Shown here: positions 16,828 through 25,098 of the stretch, in pieces | Numbering within the stretch: the stretch's first letter is position 1 | Layout: every line of letters begins with the position of its first letter | Source: Aliiruegeria haliotis | Lineage (GTDB): Bacteria > Pseudomonadota > Alphaproteobacteria > Rhodobacterales > Rhodobacteraceae | Direction: 5' to 3' | Length of the DNA stretch: 64,000 nucleotides | Assembly (NCBI RefSeq): GCF_003003255.1 | Contig: NZ_PVTD01000003.1 | Coordinates: forward strand, 248,001-312,000 | Made by a program: the position numbers and the translations under genes | The notes under the pieces: generated by a model | Told to the model about the DNA's origin: nothing | The model's database searches: none | Seen by the model: the letters and a program-made list of their open reading frames with translations, nothing else

Positions 16828-17574
16828 TCAGACCAGAAAGCCGCCATCGGTGTCGTCACCGGTCTCCAGCATGAGCCTGTCGAAATCGGGAACGCTGACG
16901 TGGCGTTTTCCCGCAAGTTCGATCACGCCTTCGCGCCTCAAGGCCGAAACCTGCCGGCTGACGGTCTCAAGCGTGAGGCCAAGGTAGTCGGCCATCGCCT
17001 CCCGCGTGAGCGGAAGGTCGAATTCCAACACGTCACTGTTCCCGGTGTGTCGCAGCGAGGCGTCTCGCCGCGCGATAATCGCCAGAAGGCTGGCGATCTT
17101 CTCGCGCGCGGTCTTCCGACCGAGCAGCAGCATCCATTCGCGCGCTGCATCCAACTCGTCGAGCGTCATCTCCAGAAGGCGCTGCGCGATATGGGGGGTG
17201 TTGCGCATGAGGTCTTCGAACGGACGCCGGCGAAAGCAGCACATGACGACTTCAGTCGTCGCGGTCACGTCATATGTCGCCATTTCACGCCCCGGCCGAC
17301 CCATGAAGTCCGACGGGAGCAGAAGGCCAACCATCTGCGTCCGGCCATCTTCCAGGGTCTGGCTCAACGTCGCGATTCCGCTCACGATGGTGGCCACGAA
17401 ATCAAGCTTGTCCCCGGTCCAGGCGATTGTCTGCCCGGCCTCGAACGTCCGATAATACTTGATCTCTTCGAGCTGCTCCAACTCGTCTGTCTCACAACGG
17501 GAACAGACCGCCCGGTGACGTATCGGGCAGTCGGCACAGTCGACATGGCTCAGTTCTATTTCGTGCATCTTCAT
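16828..17574 (-). CDS. fnrL: Oxygen-sensing FNR-type transcription regulator FnrL
   Basis: A 248-residue Crp/FNR-family activator. The N-terminal cysteine cluster (Cys13, Cys16, Cys24, with Cys27 nearby) plus Cys112/113 would hold an oxygen-labile 4Fe-4S cluster. A cyclic-nucleotide-type beta barrel and dimer helix follow, then a helix-turn-helix with LGLTLETVSRQVSALR, whose E-SR residues read TTGAT half-sites. The start is taken at 17574, 14 bases from a perfect FNR box, since an upstream TTG lies inside that box. The box position implies autoregulation, probably repression. It diverges from hemN. Confidence 0.93.
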   Translation of the reverse strand: MKMHEIELSHVDCADCPIRHRAVCSRCETDELEQLEEIKYYRTFEAGQTIAWTGDKLDFVATIVSGIATLSQTLEDGRTQMVGLLLPSDFMGRPGREMATYDVTATTEVVMCCFRRRPFEDLMRNTPHIAQRLLEMTLDELDAAREWMLLLGRKTAREKIASLLAIIARRDASLRHTGNSDVLEFDLPLTREAMADYLGLTLETVSRQVSALRREGVIELAGKRHVSVPDFDRLMLETGDDTDGGFLV

Positions 17575-17587
17575 CCGCGCGCGCTTC

Positions 17588-17601
17588 TTGATCTTAATCA
17601 A
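17588..17601. promoter_or_regulatory. FNR box between fnrL and hemN
   Basis: The plus strand reads TTGATCTTAATCAA, a perfect FNR palindrome. Its centre is about 21 bases upstream of the fnrL ATG and 42 bases upstream of the hemN ATG. For fnrL it would cover the promoter or the transcript start, as in autorepression. For hemN the spacing would put a class II start almost on the ATG. Confidence 0.85.
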
Positions 17602-17636
17602 GGTCCTCCCGGCGCCCTACACCTAAACGTAGGCGC

Positions 17637-18992
17637 ATGGAAACGGTATCGCAACTCGCGAGGCTGGGGCTTTTTGATGCCCGGGTGCCTCGATACACCA
17701 GCTATCCGACCGCGCCGCACTTCAACGACGCCGTCGGTCACGAGCAGTTTCTCGAGTGGACACGGGCCCTGCCCGCGGACTCGCGAATCTCCCTCTATGT
17801 TCATATTCCCTTCTGCAGAAGGCTCTGCTGGTTCTGCGCCTGCCGCACGCAGGGCACCTCCAGCCTCTCGCCGGTTGGCGCCTACCTCGAAACGCTGAAG
17901 GCAGAGATCGACCTTTTCGCCGCATCGCTCCCCAGCGGCGTCAAATTGTCCGCGCTCCACTGGGGCGGCGGCACGCCCACGCTCCTTGACGCTGACATGA
18001 TCGCCGATCTGGCCGATTCGGTCTTTCGCGCGATCCCGGCAGGCGAGGGGTTCGAGTTCTCGGTGGAAATCGACCCCAACGAGATCGACGACCCCCGGCT
18101 GGATGCCCTGGCACGAGCAGGAATGACACGTGCGTCTATCGGCGTGCAGGATTTCGACCCGGAGATCCAGAAGATCATTGGGCGAGAGCAGAGCTTCGAA
18201 GTCACGCAATCCGCAGTGGATGGCATACGGGCGCGCGGCGTAGACAGCCTCAACACCGATATTCTGTACGGCTTGCCTGATCAAAGCCGCGCACGCATCA
18301 GCGACAGCGTGCAAAAGCTCCTTTCCCTGTCGCCGGATCGCGTGGCGCTCTACGGGTATGCCCATGTTCCCTGGATGGCACGGCGCCAGACCCTCATACC
18401 TTCCGAAGCCCTGCCGACACCGCAGGAGCGATTGAAACTCTTCGACACGGCGCGCCGTCTTTTCCTCTGGGATGGATACGACGAAATCGGCATCGATCAC
18501 TTCGCCCGCAAGGACGACTCGATGGCAGTTGCCGCACGTGATGGGTCTCTGCGCCGGAATTTTCAGGGTTACACGGTCGATCCGGCACCAGTTCTGGTTG
18601 GATTGGGCGCCTCTGCGATTTCGCGTTTCCCACAGGGATATGCCCAGAACCTCTCCGGAACCGGAGACTACACCAGGGCGATCCGCGACGGCCGACCGGC
18701 AACCGGTCGCGGCCACACCTTCCAGGGGCAGGACCTGATGCGTGCGCGAATGATCGAAACCCTGATGTGCTCCTTCCGGATCGACCGTCAGGAGATCACC
18801 GATACCTTTGGTGTAGAGCCCGGTTTCCTCGACGCGGCGTTTGCCGGCGTCAAGGAACGTTTCGAAGACTTTGTCGAGGTGTCCGAGGCTGGGTTGAGCA
18901 TCCCGATCGAGGGTCGGCCGCTTGCCCGGATGATCGCGAAGGCGTTCGACGTATACGCAATGGACAAGGCTGGCCACAGCCACGCGATCTGA
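17637..18992 (+). CDS. hemN: Oxygen-independent coproporphyrinogen III dehydrogenase
   Basis: A 451-residue radical-SAM enzyme that converts coproporphyrinogen III to protoporphyrinogen IX without O2. The N-terminal YTSYPTAPHF and the true-HemN cluster motif CxxxCxxCxC (Cys60, 64, 67, 69) distinguish it from HemW-type paralogues. LHWGGGTPTLL and LNTDILYGLPDQ follow in the radical-SAM barrel. The ATG at 17637 has no clear ribosome binding site and lies 42 bases from the centre of an FNR box. It is adjacent and divergent to fnrL. Confidence 0.94.
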   Translation: METVSQLARLGLFDARVPRYTSYPTAPHFNDAVGHEQFLEWTRALPADSRISLYVHIPFCRRLCWFCACRTQGTSSLSPVGAYLETLKAEIDLFAASLPSGVKLSALHWGGGTPTLLDADMIADLADSVFRAIPAGEGFEFSVEIDPNEIDDPRLDALARAGMTRASIGVQDFDPEIQKIIGREQSFEVTQSAVDGIRARGVDSLNTDILYGLPDQSRARISDSVQKLLSLSPDRVALYGYAHVPWMARRQTLIPSEALPTPQERLKLFDTARRLFLWDGYDEIGIDHFARKDDSMAVAARDGSLRRNFQGYTVDPAPVLVGLGASAISRFPQGYAQNLSGTGDYTRAIRDGRPATGRGHTFQGQDLMRARMIETLMCSFRIDRQEITDTFGVEPGFLDAAFAGVKERFEDFVEVSEAGLSIPIEGRPLARMIAKAFDVYAMDKAGHSHAI

Positions 18993-19012
18993 CCTCGCCC
19001 GAAGGCAGCCGA

Positions 19013-19597
19013 TCAAACATCCTGGCGCGCGATATCCGTCACCAGAACACCAACGACAAGATTGCCAAAATGGAGCCTTGCCTCTTCGCGCAGCGACCGG
19101 CGGAGCAGGTCAAGGTTCCGTGTCGACGTGAAATTCCCGTCGAACCTGCCTGCATTGGCATGCTCGAACAGCACCTGCAGAAACTTGTCCCTCAGCACCG
19201 GTTCCCGCTCGTATACTTGCTCCTTCGCACCGGTCGCGGTCTCCACCGCCAATGACATGACGACCATGGAACGCACCCGGCCATCTTCGATGACCGGAAC
19301 GATGAATTGGTTGTTGAGCTTCACAAACTCCGTGTTTCCGTTTCCTGTGTCCAACGCGTCTTTCGCGCCATGGCCGCCTGCCAATGGGTCGGTCGAAGCC
19401 AGGGACATCGAACCTCCATCGTGGCCAAGGCTTCCATCACCGCCAGCGCTGATCGAACCCGACGACATATGATCCCCGCCAGACCCTGTGTGGCCTTGCT
19501 GCACCGATGCTGTGCCCGGTCGCAAAAAGACACCAGCACCAGCACCCAATGCTCCACCTGCAATAATGATGAGAAGCGGCAACAGGAACTTTTTCAT
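19013..19597 (-). CDS. fliL: FliL-like flagellar basal-body-associated protein
   Basis: A 194-residue protein with an N-terminal membrane helix (about residues 4-25), a Gly/Ser/His-rich linker to about residue 80, and a C-terminal periplasmic domain of FliL type (FVKLNNQFIVPV ... LRDKFLQVLFEHA ... LRRSLREEARLHFG). FliL proteins act at the stator-rotor interface and support motor torque. It is the last gene of the flagellar operon seen here, eight bases after flgH. The assignment rests on context and a moderate pattern match. Confidence 0.75.
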   Translation of the reverse strand: MKKFLLPLLIIIAGGALGAGAGVFLRPGTASVQQGHTGSGGDHMSSGSISAGGDGSLGHDGGSMSLASTDPLAGGHGAKDALDTGNGNTEFVKLNNQFIVPVIEDGRVRSMVVMSLAVETATGAKEQVYEREPVLRDKFLQVLFEHANAGRFDGNFTSTRNLDLLRRSLREEARLHFGNLVVGVLVTDIARQDV

Positions 19598-19605
19598 CGT
19601 GGACC

Positions 19606-20334
19606 TCAGAACGGAAGAATGATGTCGGAAACCTGCTGCCCATAGCGAGGCTGCTGGACGTCCGTGATCTGCCCACGTCCACCGTATGAAATCCGGGCGG
19701 AAGCGATCTTGTCGTAGGTGATCTCGTTCTGTCGGGTAATGTCTTCCGGCCGGACATAGCCAGTCACGAGGAGCTCGCGAATCTCGAAGTTCACCCGAAC
19801 TTCCTGACTGCCCTGTATCTTCAGGATCCCGTTCTGGAGGACCTCGACGATCGTGGCGGCGACCCGCAAGGTGAGCTTCTCACGGCGCTGAACTGACCCG
19901 TCGCCTTCTGACGAACTGGACGATTCCGTGGACACTGCCGGATCCATGGTGGCGCCGGTGGGCAGCTTTTTGTTGATCTTCTCCGGCAGCCCGAAGAACG
20001 CCGAAACACCCATCTCGTTGTCGGAACTGCGCGATCGTTCGGTCGAATTGGAGATCTCTGCCTTGTCGTCGATCTCGATGACAACTGTCAGGATATCGCC
20101 TCGCTGACCCGCACGGCGATCCCCCAACAGCGAGCTTCGATCCTTGCTCCAAAGCGATGCGGTGTCTGTGGGACGAGGCGTTTCCAGAGTCTCCGGTAGC
20201 GGGATCACGGACATCGCACGGTGTTCGTAGTTCCCCGAGTTCGGCGTGAACTCAGGACGTTTCCCGACCTCTGCGACCCGACCACATGACGCAATCGCCA
20301 GCAAACCAAGCAGCAGAATGGTGTTTTTCCACAT
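19606..20334 (-). CDS. flgH: Flagellar L-ring protein FlgH
   Basis: A 242-residue outer-membrane lipoprotein that forms the L-ring around the flagellar rod. The leader ends IASC, giving Cys17 as the lipid attachment site. Family segments SLWSKDRSSLLGDRRAGQRGDILTVVIEIDDKAEISN and the C-terminal LVTGYVRPEDITRQNEI / RISYGGRG are clear. It lies between flgA and the fliL-like gene in the flagellar operon. Confidence 0.95.
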   Translation of the reverse strand: MWKNTILLLGLLAIASCGRVAEVGKRPEFTPNSGNYEHRAMSVIPLPETLETPRPTDTASLWSKDRSSLLGDRRAGQRGDILTVVIEIDDKAEISNSTERSRSSDNEMGVSAFFGLPEKINKKLPTGATMDPAVSTESSSSSEGDGSVQRREKLTLRVAATIVEVLQNGILKIQGSQEVRVNFEIRELLVTGYVRPEDITRQNEITYDKIASARISYGGRGQITDVQQPRYGQQVSDIILPF

Positions 20335-20352
20335 GTTCTGTCCCGTTTCTTT

Positions 20353-20790
20353 TCAAGGAGTATTCTTGACAACGACCCGGCCCGGGGCATCGACAGTTCC
20401 GGTCACGGTTGTGCGCGACGAGAGATTCATGACCCTCACAAGGTCACCCATCGCGGCGCGGGCAAGAGAACGCCCGTCGGTCGCAATGGAGAGGCCGGCC
20501 CCGTGGTACACGAGGCTGACAATCTGGTTTCTTTCGATGACGGCCGGCCGCTGCAGATCATCCGCGCGGACAGGACGTCCGGCGTAGAGGACGACTTTCG
20601 CCTCCATACCTGCGGCGTCTTCGATACGTTCCAACGCTCCCGGTGTCTCTGTTTGCGTCACTATCAGGTCAGCAGCATCGATCACGGTCCGACTACGGAT
20701 CGTTCTGTTCGCAATCAGCGTCTCGGCATCGGCCAACGGCGCGGATGCCAGCCCGGCCGCCACAATCAGAAGTGATGCATAGGCGTTCAT
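20353..20790 (-). CDS. flgA: Flagellar basal body P-ring formation protein FlgA
   Basis: A 145-residue periplasmic chaperone for P-ring assembly. It has a signal peptide of about 22 residues (ending ADA) and a C-terminal SAF-like domain with VVLYAGRPVRADDLQRP and ERNQIVSLVYHGAGLSI. It starts four bases inside the end of flgG (overlapping stop/start), so the two are translationally coupled. No flgI is seen in the window. Confidence 0.92.
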   Translation of the reverse strand: MNAYASLLIVAAGLASAPLADAETLIANRTIRSRTVIDAADLIVTQTETPGALERIEDAAGMEAKVVLYAGRPVRADDLQRPAVIERNQIVSLVYHGAGLSIATDGRSLARAAMGDLVRVMNLSSRTTVTGTVDAPGRVVVKNTP

Positions 20791-21572
20791 CGAATCTGCG
20801 TCGTGGCGCCAAGCATCTGGTCGGCGGCCGAAATCACCTTCGAGTTCAGCTCATAGCCTCGCTGCGCCTGGATCAGTTGGGTTATCTCCTGAACGGCATC
20901 GACCGAACTGTCTTCGAGGTAGCCTTGTCGAATGGTACCGAGCCCATCGACACCCGGCGTTTCAACCACGGGCGGGCCGGACGCTTCGGTTTCCAGGAAA
21001 AGGTTGCCCCCGATGGCCTCCAGCCCCTTTTCGTTCGAAAAATCCGAAAGAGTGAACTGACCAAGCAACTCCGGCTCAACCTCGCCGTCGAAATACGCGT
21101 AGATTTCGCCATCCGCATTGATACTCAAATCCCTTGCATCATCCGGGATGGTGATTTCCGGGGTGATGGCAAAACCGTCCGACGTCACGATGAGACCGTC
21201 ATGCGACAGTTTCAGCCCCCCGTCCCGCGTGTAAGCGGATGCACCGGACGGAAGGGTGACTTCGAGATAGCCGCTACCGTCGATGGCAATGTCCAGATCG
21301 CCACCCGTTTGCGACAGGGTTCCCTGCTGCGGGTTGATCGTCACCGAAAGCGGGCGCACGCCCAATCCGATCTGGACACCTGTCGGCAGCAACGTTCCGT
21401 CGGAGGCGTTGATCGTGCCAGGCCGGGATACCTGCTGGTAGTGCAGATCGGCGAACTCCGCGCGACGGGCGTTGAAGGCCGTCGTGCTCATGTTGGCAAG
21501 GTTGTTGGAAATGACATCAACCCGCATCTGCTGGGCCGCCATGCCGGTGGCTGCAATCTTCAAGGCTTGCAT
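20787..21572 (-). CDS. flgG: Flagellar distal rod protein FlgG
   Basis: A 261-residue rod protein. The N-terminal MRVDVISNNLANMSTTAFNARRAEFADL and C-terminal EITQLIQAQRGYELNSKVISAADQM are the paired coiled-coil ends that define the FlgG/FlgE axial family, and LDIAIDGSGYLEV marks the central domain. It forms the distal rod through the L- and P-rings. It follows flgF by 13 bases. Confidence 0.95.
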   Translation of the reverse strand: MQALKIAATGMAAQQMRVDVISNNLANMSTTAFNARRAEFADLHYQQVSRPGTINASDGTLLPTGVQIGLGVRPLSVTINPQQGTLSQTGGDLDIAIDGSGYLEVTLPSGASAYTRDGGLKLSHDGLIVTSDGFAITPEITIPDDARDLSINADGEIYAYFDGEVEPELLGQFTLSDFSNEKGLEAIGGNLFLETEASGPPVVETPGVDGLGTIRQGYLEDSSVDAVQEITQLIQAQRGYELNSKVISAADQMLGATTQIR

Positions 21573-21585
21573 CGGATTCTCCAGA

Positions 21586-22299
21586 TTAGCGTGTGAGTGT
21601 GTCGATCACGTTCGATAGCCGCTTGCCCTCACGCTCCGAGAAGGCTTGCCCCAGTTCGTAGGCGCGCTGAACTTCGATCATGCGTGTGATCTCCAGCACC
21701 GGGTCGATGTTGGAGGCTTCGACAAACCCCTGCATGACCACCGCATCTTCGACCGGCTCAACCCCGGAAGGTGAGTGAAATGTCGTGCCTTCTCCGCGCT
21801 GTAGTTGCAGCGGGTCGGTCGGCCGGACCACGCCGAGCCGGGCGACGGGGCGACCGTCCGCACTTATGGTTCCGTCGGTGGCAATCGATATGGAACGGGC
21901 GTCGGGCGGTATGAAGATCGGCGCGCCGCCTTCGTCCAGCACCATGTTCCCGCCGGGCGTCATGAGGTCGCCAGTGTCCCCGGGAAGGAACACACCGGAG
22001 CGGGTCAGCAACTCGCCATTGGCGGATTGCAACAGGAAGAAGCCTTCACCTTCGATGGCAACATCGAGACTTCCACCGGTTTGCTCAAGCTGGCCCTGCG
22101 TGAGGTCGATCACCCGAGTGTTGGCGGCAGCCATCGAGACACTGCCGGACGCGGCGGGCGTCTGCCTGATGTATTCCGAGAATACTATGCCTTCGCGCCG
22201 GAAGCCGCTCGTCGACTGGTTCGCGATGTTGTTGGCGATCGCGCGCATTTCCTGCATGAGACCCGATTGCCGGGACAGGGTGACGTATCCGCTGCTCAT
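21586..22299 (-). CDS. flgF: Flagellar proximal rod protein FlgF
   Basis: A 237-residue rod protein. It starts with MSSGYVTLSRQSGLMQEMR and ANNIANQSTSGFRREGIVF, has the central LDVAIEGEGFFLL motif, and ends with EITRMIEVQRAYELGQAF. It is shorter than FlgG and lies just upstream of it, as usual. It is three bases after fliQ. Confidence 0.93.
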   Translation of the reverse strand: MSSGYVTLSRQSGLMQEMRAIANNIANQSTSGFRREGIVFSEYIRQTPAASGSVSMAAANTRVIDLTQGQLEQTGGSLDVAIEGEGFFLLQSANGELLTRSGVFLPGDTGDLMTPGGNMVLDEGGAPIFIPPDARSISIATDGTISADGRPVARLGVVRPTDPLQLQRGEGTTFHSPSGVEPVEDAVVMQGFVEASNIDPVLEITRMIEVQRAYELGQAFSEREGKRLSNVIDTLTR

Positions 22300-22302
22300 G
22301 CC

Positions 22303-22569
22303 CTATCCCCCCGACGCCAGCGGCACGATTCGGCCGGTGAAAAAGGACAGGAGCGTCTGGAGCATGAACCCCATGGACATCCAGAACACGACGACGATGG
22401 CCAGCAGTTTCGGCACGAAGGTCAGGGTCATCTCCTGAATCGACGTAAGTGCCTGGAACAGACCCACCGTCACACCGGACAGCAAGGCCGCGGTCAGGAT
22501 TGGCAGCGAAACGGTCACGGCGACCCACAACCCTTCCCTCAATGTGTCGAAGAAGACGATCTCGTCCAT
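22303..22569 (-). CDS. fliQ: Flagellar export apparatus protein FliQ
   Basis: An 88-residue inner-membrane protein with two hydrophobic hairpin helices (about residues 15-40 and 50-75). The sequence WVAVTVSLPILTAALLSGVTVGLFQALTSIQE is typical of FliQ, which together with FliP and FliR forms the export gate of the flagellar type III secretion system. It lies between fliE and flgF; fliP is in the second flagellar operon at 39 kb. Confidence 0.94.
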   Translation of the reverse strand: MDEIVFFDTLREGLWVAVTVSLPILTAALLSGVTVGLFQALTSIQEMTLTFVPKLLAIVVVFWMSMGFMLQTLLSFFTGRIVPLASGG

Positions 22570-22571
22570 GG

Positions 22572-22862
22572 CTACACCGGCATCCGGAGGATTTCCTGGT
22601 AGGCTTCAACAACCTTGTCGCGGATAGTTGCCGCCGCCTCCACGGCCAGTTCGGTCTGGCTCAGCGCCATGACCAGCGCATGAGGATCCGCCTGCGACAC
22701 CATTGCGGCGCGCGCGGTGTCCTCCCCTTTCTGGAGCGTTGCCGCGAAGTCCTTTGCAAACTCGGCAGCGGAATCTTCAGTTCGGGATGCGCTCCCGGAG
22801 GGCGCAAGGGCCGGCTTGGCCGCAAGGTAGGCACCTTCGGCCTGCGTTGCTCGGATATCCAT
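22572..22862 (-). CDS. fliE: Flagellar hook-basal body complex protein FliE
   Basis: A 96-residue adaptor between the MS-ring and the rod. The C-terminal half contains the FliE pattern DPHALVMALSQTELAVEAAATIRDKVVEAYQEILRMPV, with helices that pack against the FliF ring and FlgB. The N-terminal ~30 residues are poorly conserved. It is 12 bases after flgC. Confidence 0.92.
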   Translation of the reverse strand: MDIRATQAEGAYLAAKPALAPSGSASRTEDSAAEFAKDFAATLQKGEDTARAAMVSQADPHALVMALSQTELAVEAAATIRDKVVEAYQEILRMPV

Positions 22863-22874
22863 TCTGGTCTCCTG

Positions 22875-23267
22875 TTATTTTCTAAGCAATTCGAAGAGGC
22901 TGGAGGTCATCTGCCGTGCCTGGTCGAACATTTTAAGGTTCGCCTCGTAGCTTCTCTGGGCCTGGCGAGCGTCCGCGATCTCGATCAGGAGATCGACGTT
23001 GGAGCCGTCGAAATGGCCTGTTTCGTCGGCCATCGGATGACTTGGGTCGAAGATCTTCTCACGGTCGGACTGATCGAGGCGCACCGGCCCCGGTTTGACC
23101 AGAGAGACACCGTTCCGGTCCGCCATTGCCGTCTCGAACGAAGTCAGCTTGCGACGGTACCCCGGTGTATCGGCGTTCGCTATGTTCTCCGACACATGTC
23201 GAAGACGGGTGCCCTGGGCCTTCATTCCGCTCGCGGAAACCGCCATGGTCTTGATCAGATCACTCAT
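22875..23267 (-). CDS. flgC: Flagellar proximal rod protein FlgC
   Basis: A 130-residue rod protein with the N-terminal MAVSASGMKAQGTRLRHVSENIANADTPGYRRKLTSFE and C-terminal DARQAQRSYEANLKMFDQARQM typical of FlgC. It lies nine bases after flgB in the same operon. Confidence 0.95.
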   Translation of the reverse strand: MSDLIKTMAVSASGMKAQGTRLRHVSENIANADTPGYRRKLTSFETAMADRNGVSLVKPGPVRLDQSDREKIFDPSHPMADETGHFDGSNVDLLIEIADARQAQRSYEANLKMFDQARQMTSSLFELLRK

Positions 23268-23276
23268 CCCGATGCC

Positions 23277-23669
23277 CTACCCGCGACCGAGACTTGCCCG
23301 CAGCACGTTCATCCCGCTGCGATAGACAGAAAGTGCCATGTCATGCTGTTGACGGACCTCTGCGGATTTGACGATCTCGGTCTCTAGCGAGACGGTATTT
23401 CCGTTGGGATCCGCCGTATCCGATCGCACAACCATCTCCCGGATGGACGTATCTGTGGCGGCGGCGTGTACGTGCCCGGCCCGGCTCCGGCGCATTCCGT
23501 CAGACGCGGCGCCCTGCGCTCCCCAGACGTCCTGAAAACTCTCGACGTCGCGCGCCCGATACCCGGGCGTATCTGCGTGAGCGATATTCCGTGCAACCAC
23601 GGCTTGCCGACTTGCCGCATGTTGCGACAGGCCCTGGGCCATTCTGAATATCTCCAGTTTTTCAAACAT
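23277..23669 (-). CDS. flgB: Flagellar proximal rod protein FlgB
   Basis: A 130-residue rod protein and first gene of the flgB-flgC-fliE-fliQ-flgF-flgG-flgA-flgH-fliL operon. VVARNIAHADTPGYRARDVESFQDV is the typical FlgB N-terminal rod motif. The start at 23669 (MFEKLEIFRMAQ) follows a GGGAGAAG site; an earlier in-frame ATG would add eight residues. It is divergent from fliI with about 80 bases between them. Confidence 0.93.
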   Translation of the reverse strand: MFEKLEIFRMAQGLSQHAASRQAVVARNIAHADTPGYRARDVESFQDVWGAQGAASDGMRRSRAGHVHAAATDTSIREMVVRSDTADPNGNTVSLETEIVKSAEVRQQHDMALSVYRSGMNVLRASLGRG

Positions 23670-23748
23670 CGGGGCTTCTCCCACCGGCTTCAATCTCGGC
23701 TTAACCCCGATTCCTTTAGAAACTGTTTGCGATGATCAGGAGGTCAGC

Positions 23749-25077
23749 ATGAACAGAGGCATCGACGCGCTCGCCAACGACATTCGAAACCTGTCACCGG
23801 TTCGTCCCGTTGGACGGGTCGTGCAGGCAAGCCACGGCACGCTCACCGTCGGCGGACTGGCCGGGGATGCGGCCCTTGGCGATCATGTCCGGGTGGAACT
23901 GCGCGACGGACGCCTTCGGGGTGAAGTCATCGACATTTCCGCCCAAGGCGCCATCGTGCTGCCGGACGGCTCCGGGGACGGCATCCGGATCGGCGATCCC
24001 GTCGTGCTTCAGGGCGCACCGTCGATTGCGCCGGCCAGCCACTGGGTCGGCCGCATCATCGATCCGTTCGGCGCGCCGCTCGATGGCATGGGCCTGTCCC
24101 GGGGCGCTACACCGAGGCCGGTCCGCGCCGCGCCACCACGTGCCACCGAACGCGGCCCACTCGGCGCACGGCTGACGACGGGGCTTGCAGTCTTCGACAC
24201 GATGTTGCCGCTGGTCAGGGGGCAGCGACTGGGTGTCTTTGCCGGCTCGGGCGTCGGTAAATCCACGCTCCTTGCCAACCTGACAAAAGGGGTCGATGCG
24301 GATGTGACCGTCATCGCACTCGTCGGGGAGCGGGGACGTGAGGTCCGCGAATTTGTCGAGGAAACCCTCGGGCAGGAAGGGCGCAAAAAGGCCGTCGTCG
24401 TGGCCGCGACGTCGGACCAACCGCCGCTCAGCCGCCGGCGGGCGCTTTGGTCCGCCATGAGCGTTGCGGAGTTCTTTCGAGACCAGGGCCAGCATGTCCT
24501 GTTTCTGGCGGACTCTGTCACTAGGTTCGCGGAGGCCCATCGCGAAATCGCGCTTGCCGCAGGCGAGACCTCATCGCTGCGTGGCTTCCCCCCTTCGGTG
24601 GCACACCAGATCATGACAGTGGCGGAACGGGCCGGTCCCGGCACGGCGCAAAGCGGTGGCGACATCACCGCGATTTTCACCGTCCTCGTGGCCGGGTCGG
24701 ACATGGAAGAACCGATCGCCGACATCCTGCGCGGTGTGCTTGACGGCCATGTCGTGCTCGACCGACAGATCGCGGAACGGGGCCGATACCCGGCCATCGA
24801 CCTCCTGCGATCGGTTTCCCGCAGCCTGCCGCGGGCAGCATCAGACCCCGAGAACATGCTGATCAAACTGGCGCGTCAACGGCTTGGCGCATATGACCGC
24901 GCAGAACTCATGATCCAATCCGGGCTCTATTCTCCGGGCAGCGACCCCGAGGTGGACGCGGCGATACAGGTCTGGCCGGCACTGGACGCCTTCCTTGCCG
25001 AGCCATCCCCCGACGGGCCAGCAGAGGCATTTCGGAAGCTGGCGGGCATCCTCGGACAGCACAGTTGGACCGGATGA
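23749..25077 (+). CDS. fliI: Flagellum-specific ATPase FliI
   Basis: A 442-residue ATPase of the flagellar type III export system, homologous to F1 beta. Walker A is GSGVGKS at residues 166-172, and VTVIALVGERGREVREFVEETLG and the ALAAGETSSLRGFPPSVAHQI region (about 265-285) match the FliI/YscN signature. AGGAGG precedes the ATG by six bases. It is transcribed away from flgB. The partner FliH is in the second flagellar operon at 40 kb. Confidence 0.95.
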   Translation: MNRGIDALANDIRNLSPVRPVGRVVQASHGTLTVGGLAGDAALGDHVRVELRDGRLRGEVIDISAQGAIVLPDGSGDGIRIGDPVVLQGAPSIAPASHWVGRIIDPFGAPLDGMGLSRGATPRPVRAAPPRATERGPLGARLTTGLAVFDTMLPLVRGQRLGVFAGSGVGKSTLLANLTKGVDADVTVIALVGERGREVREFVEETLGQEGRKKAVVVAATSDQPPLSRRRALWSAMSVAEFFRDQGQHVLFLADSVTRFAEAHREIALAAGETSSLRGFPPSVAHQIMTVAERAGPGTAQSGGDITAIFTVLVAGSDMEEPIADILRGVLDGHVVLDRQIAERGRYPAIDLLRSVSRSLPRAASDPENMLIKLARQRLGAYDRAELMIQSGLYSPGSDPEVDAAIQVWPALDAFLAEPSPDGPAEAFRKLAGILGQHSWTG

Positions 25078-25098
25078 TGACGCTCTTGGGATCTGGTC

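Noticed and set aside
23670-23748. CtrA or sigma-54 site between flgB and fliI
   Set aside because: Only a TTAACC half-site was found, without a second half at the right spacing.
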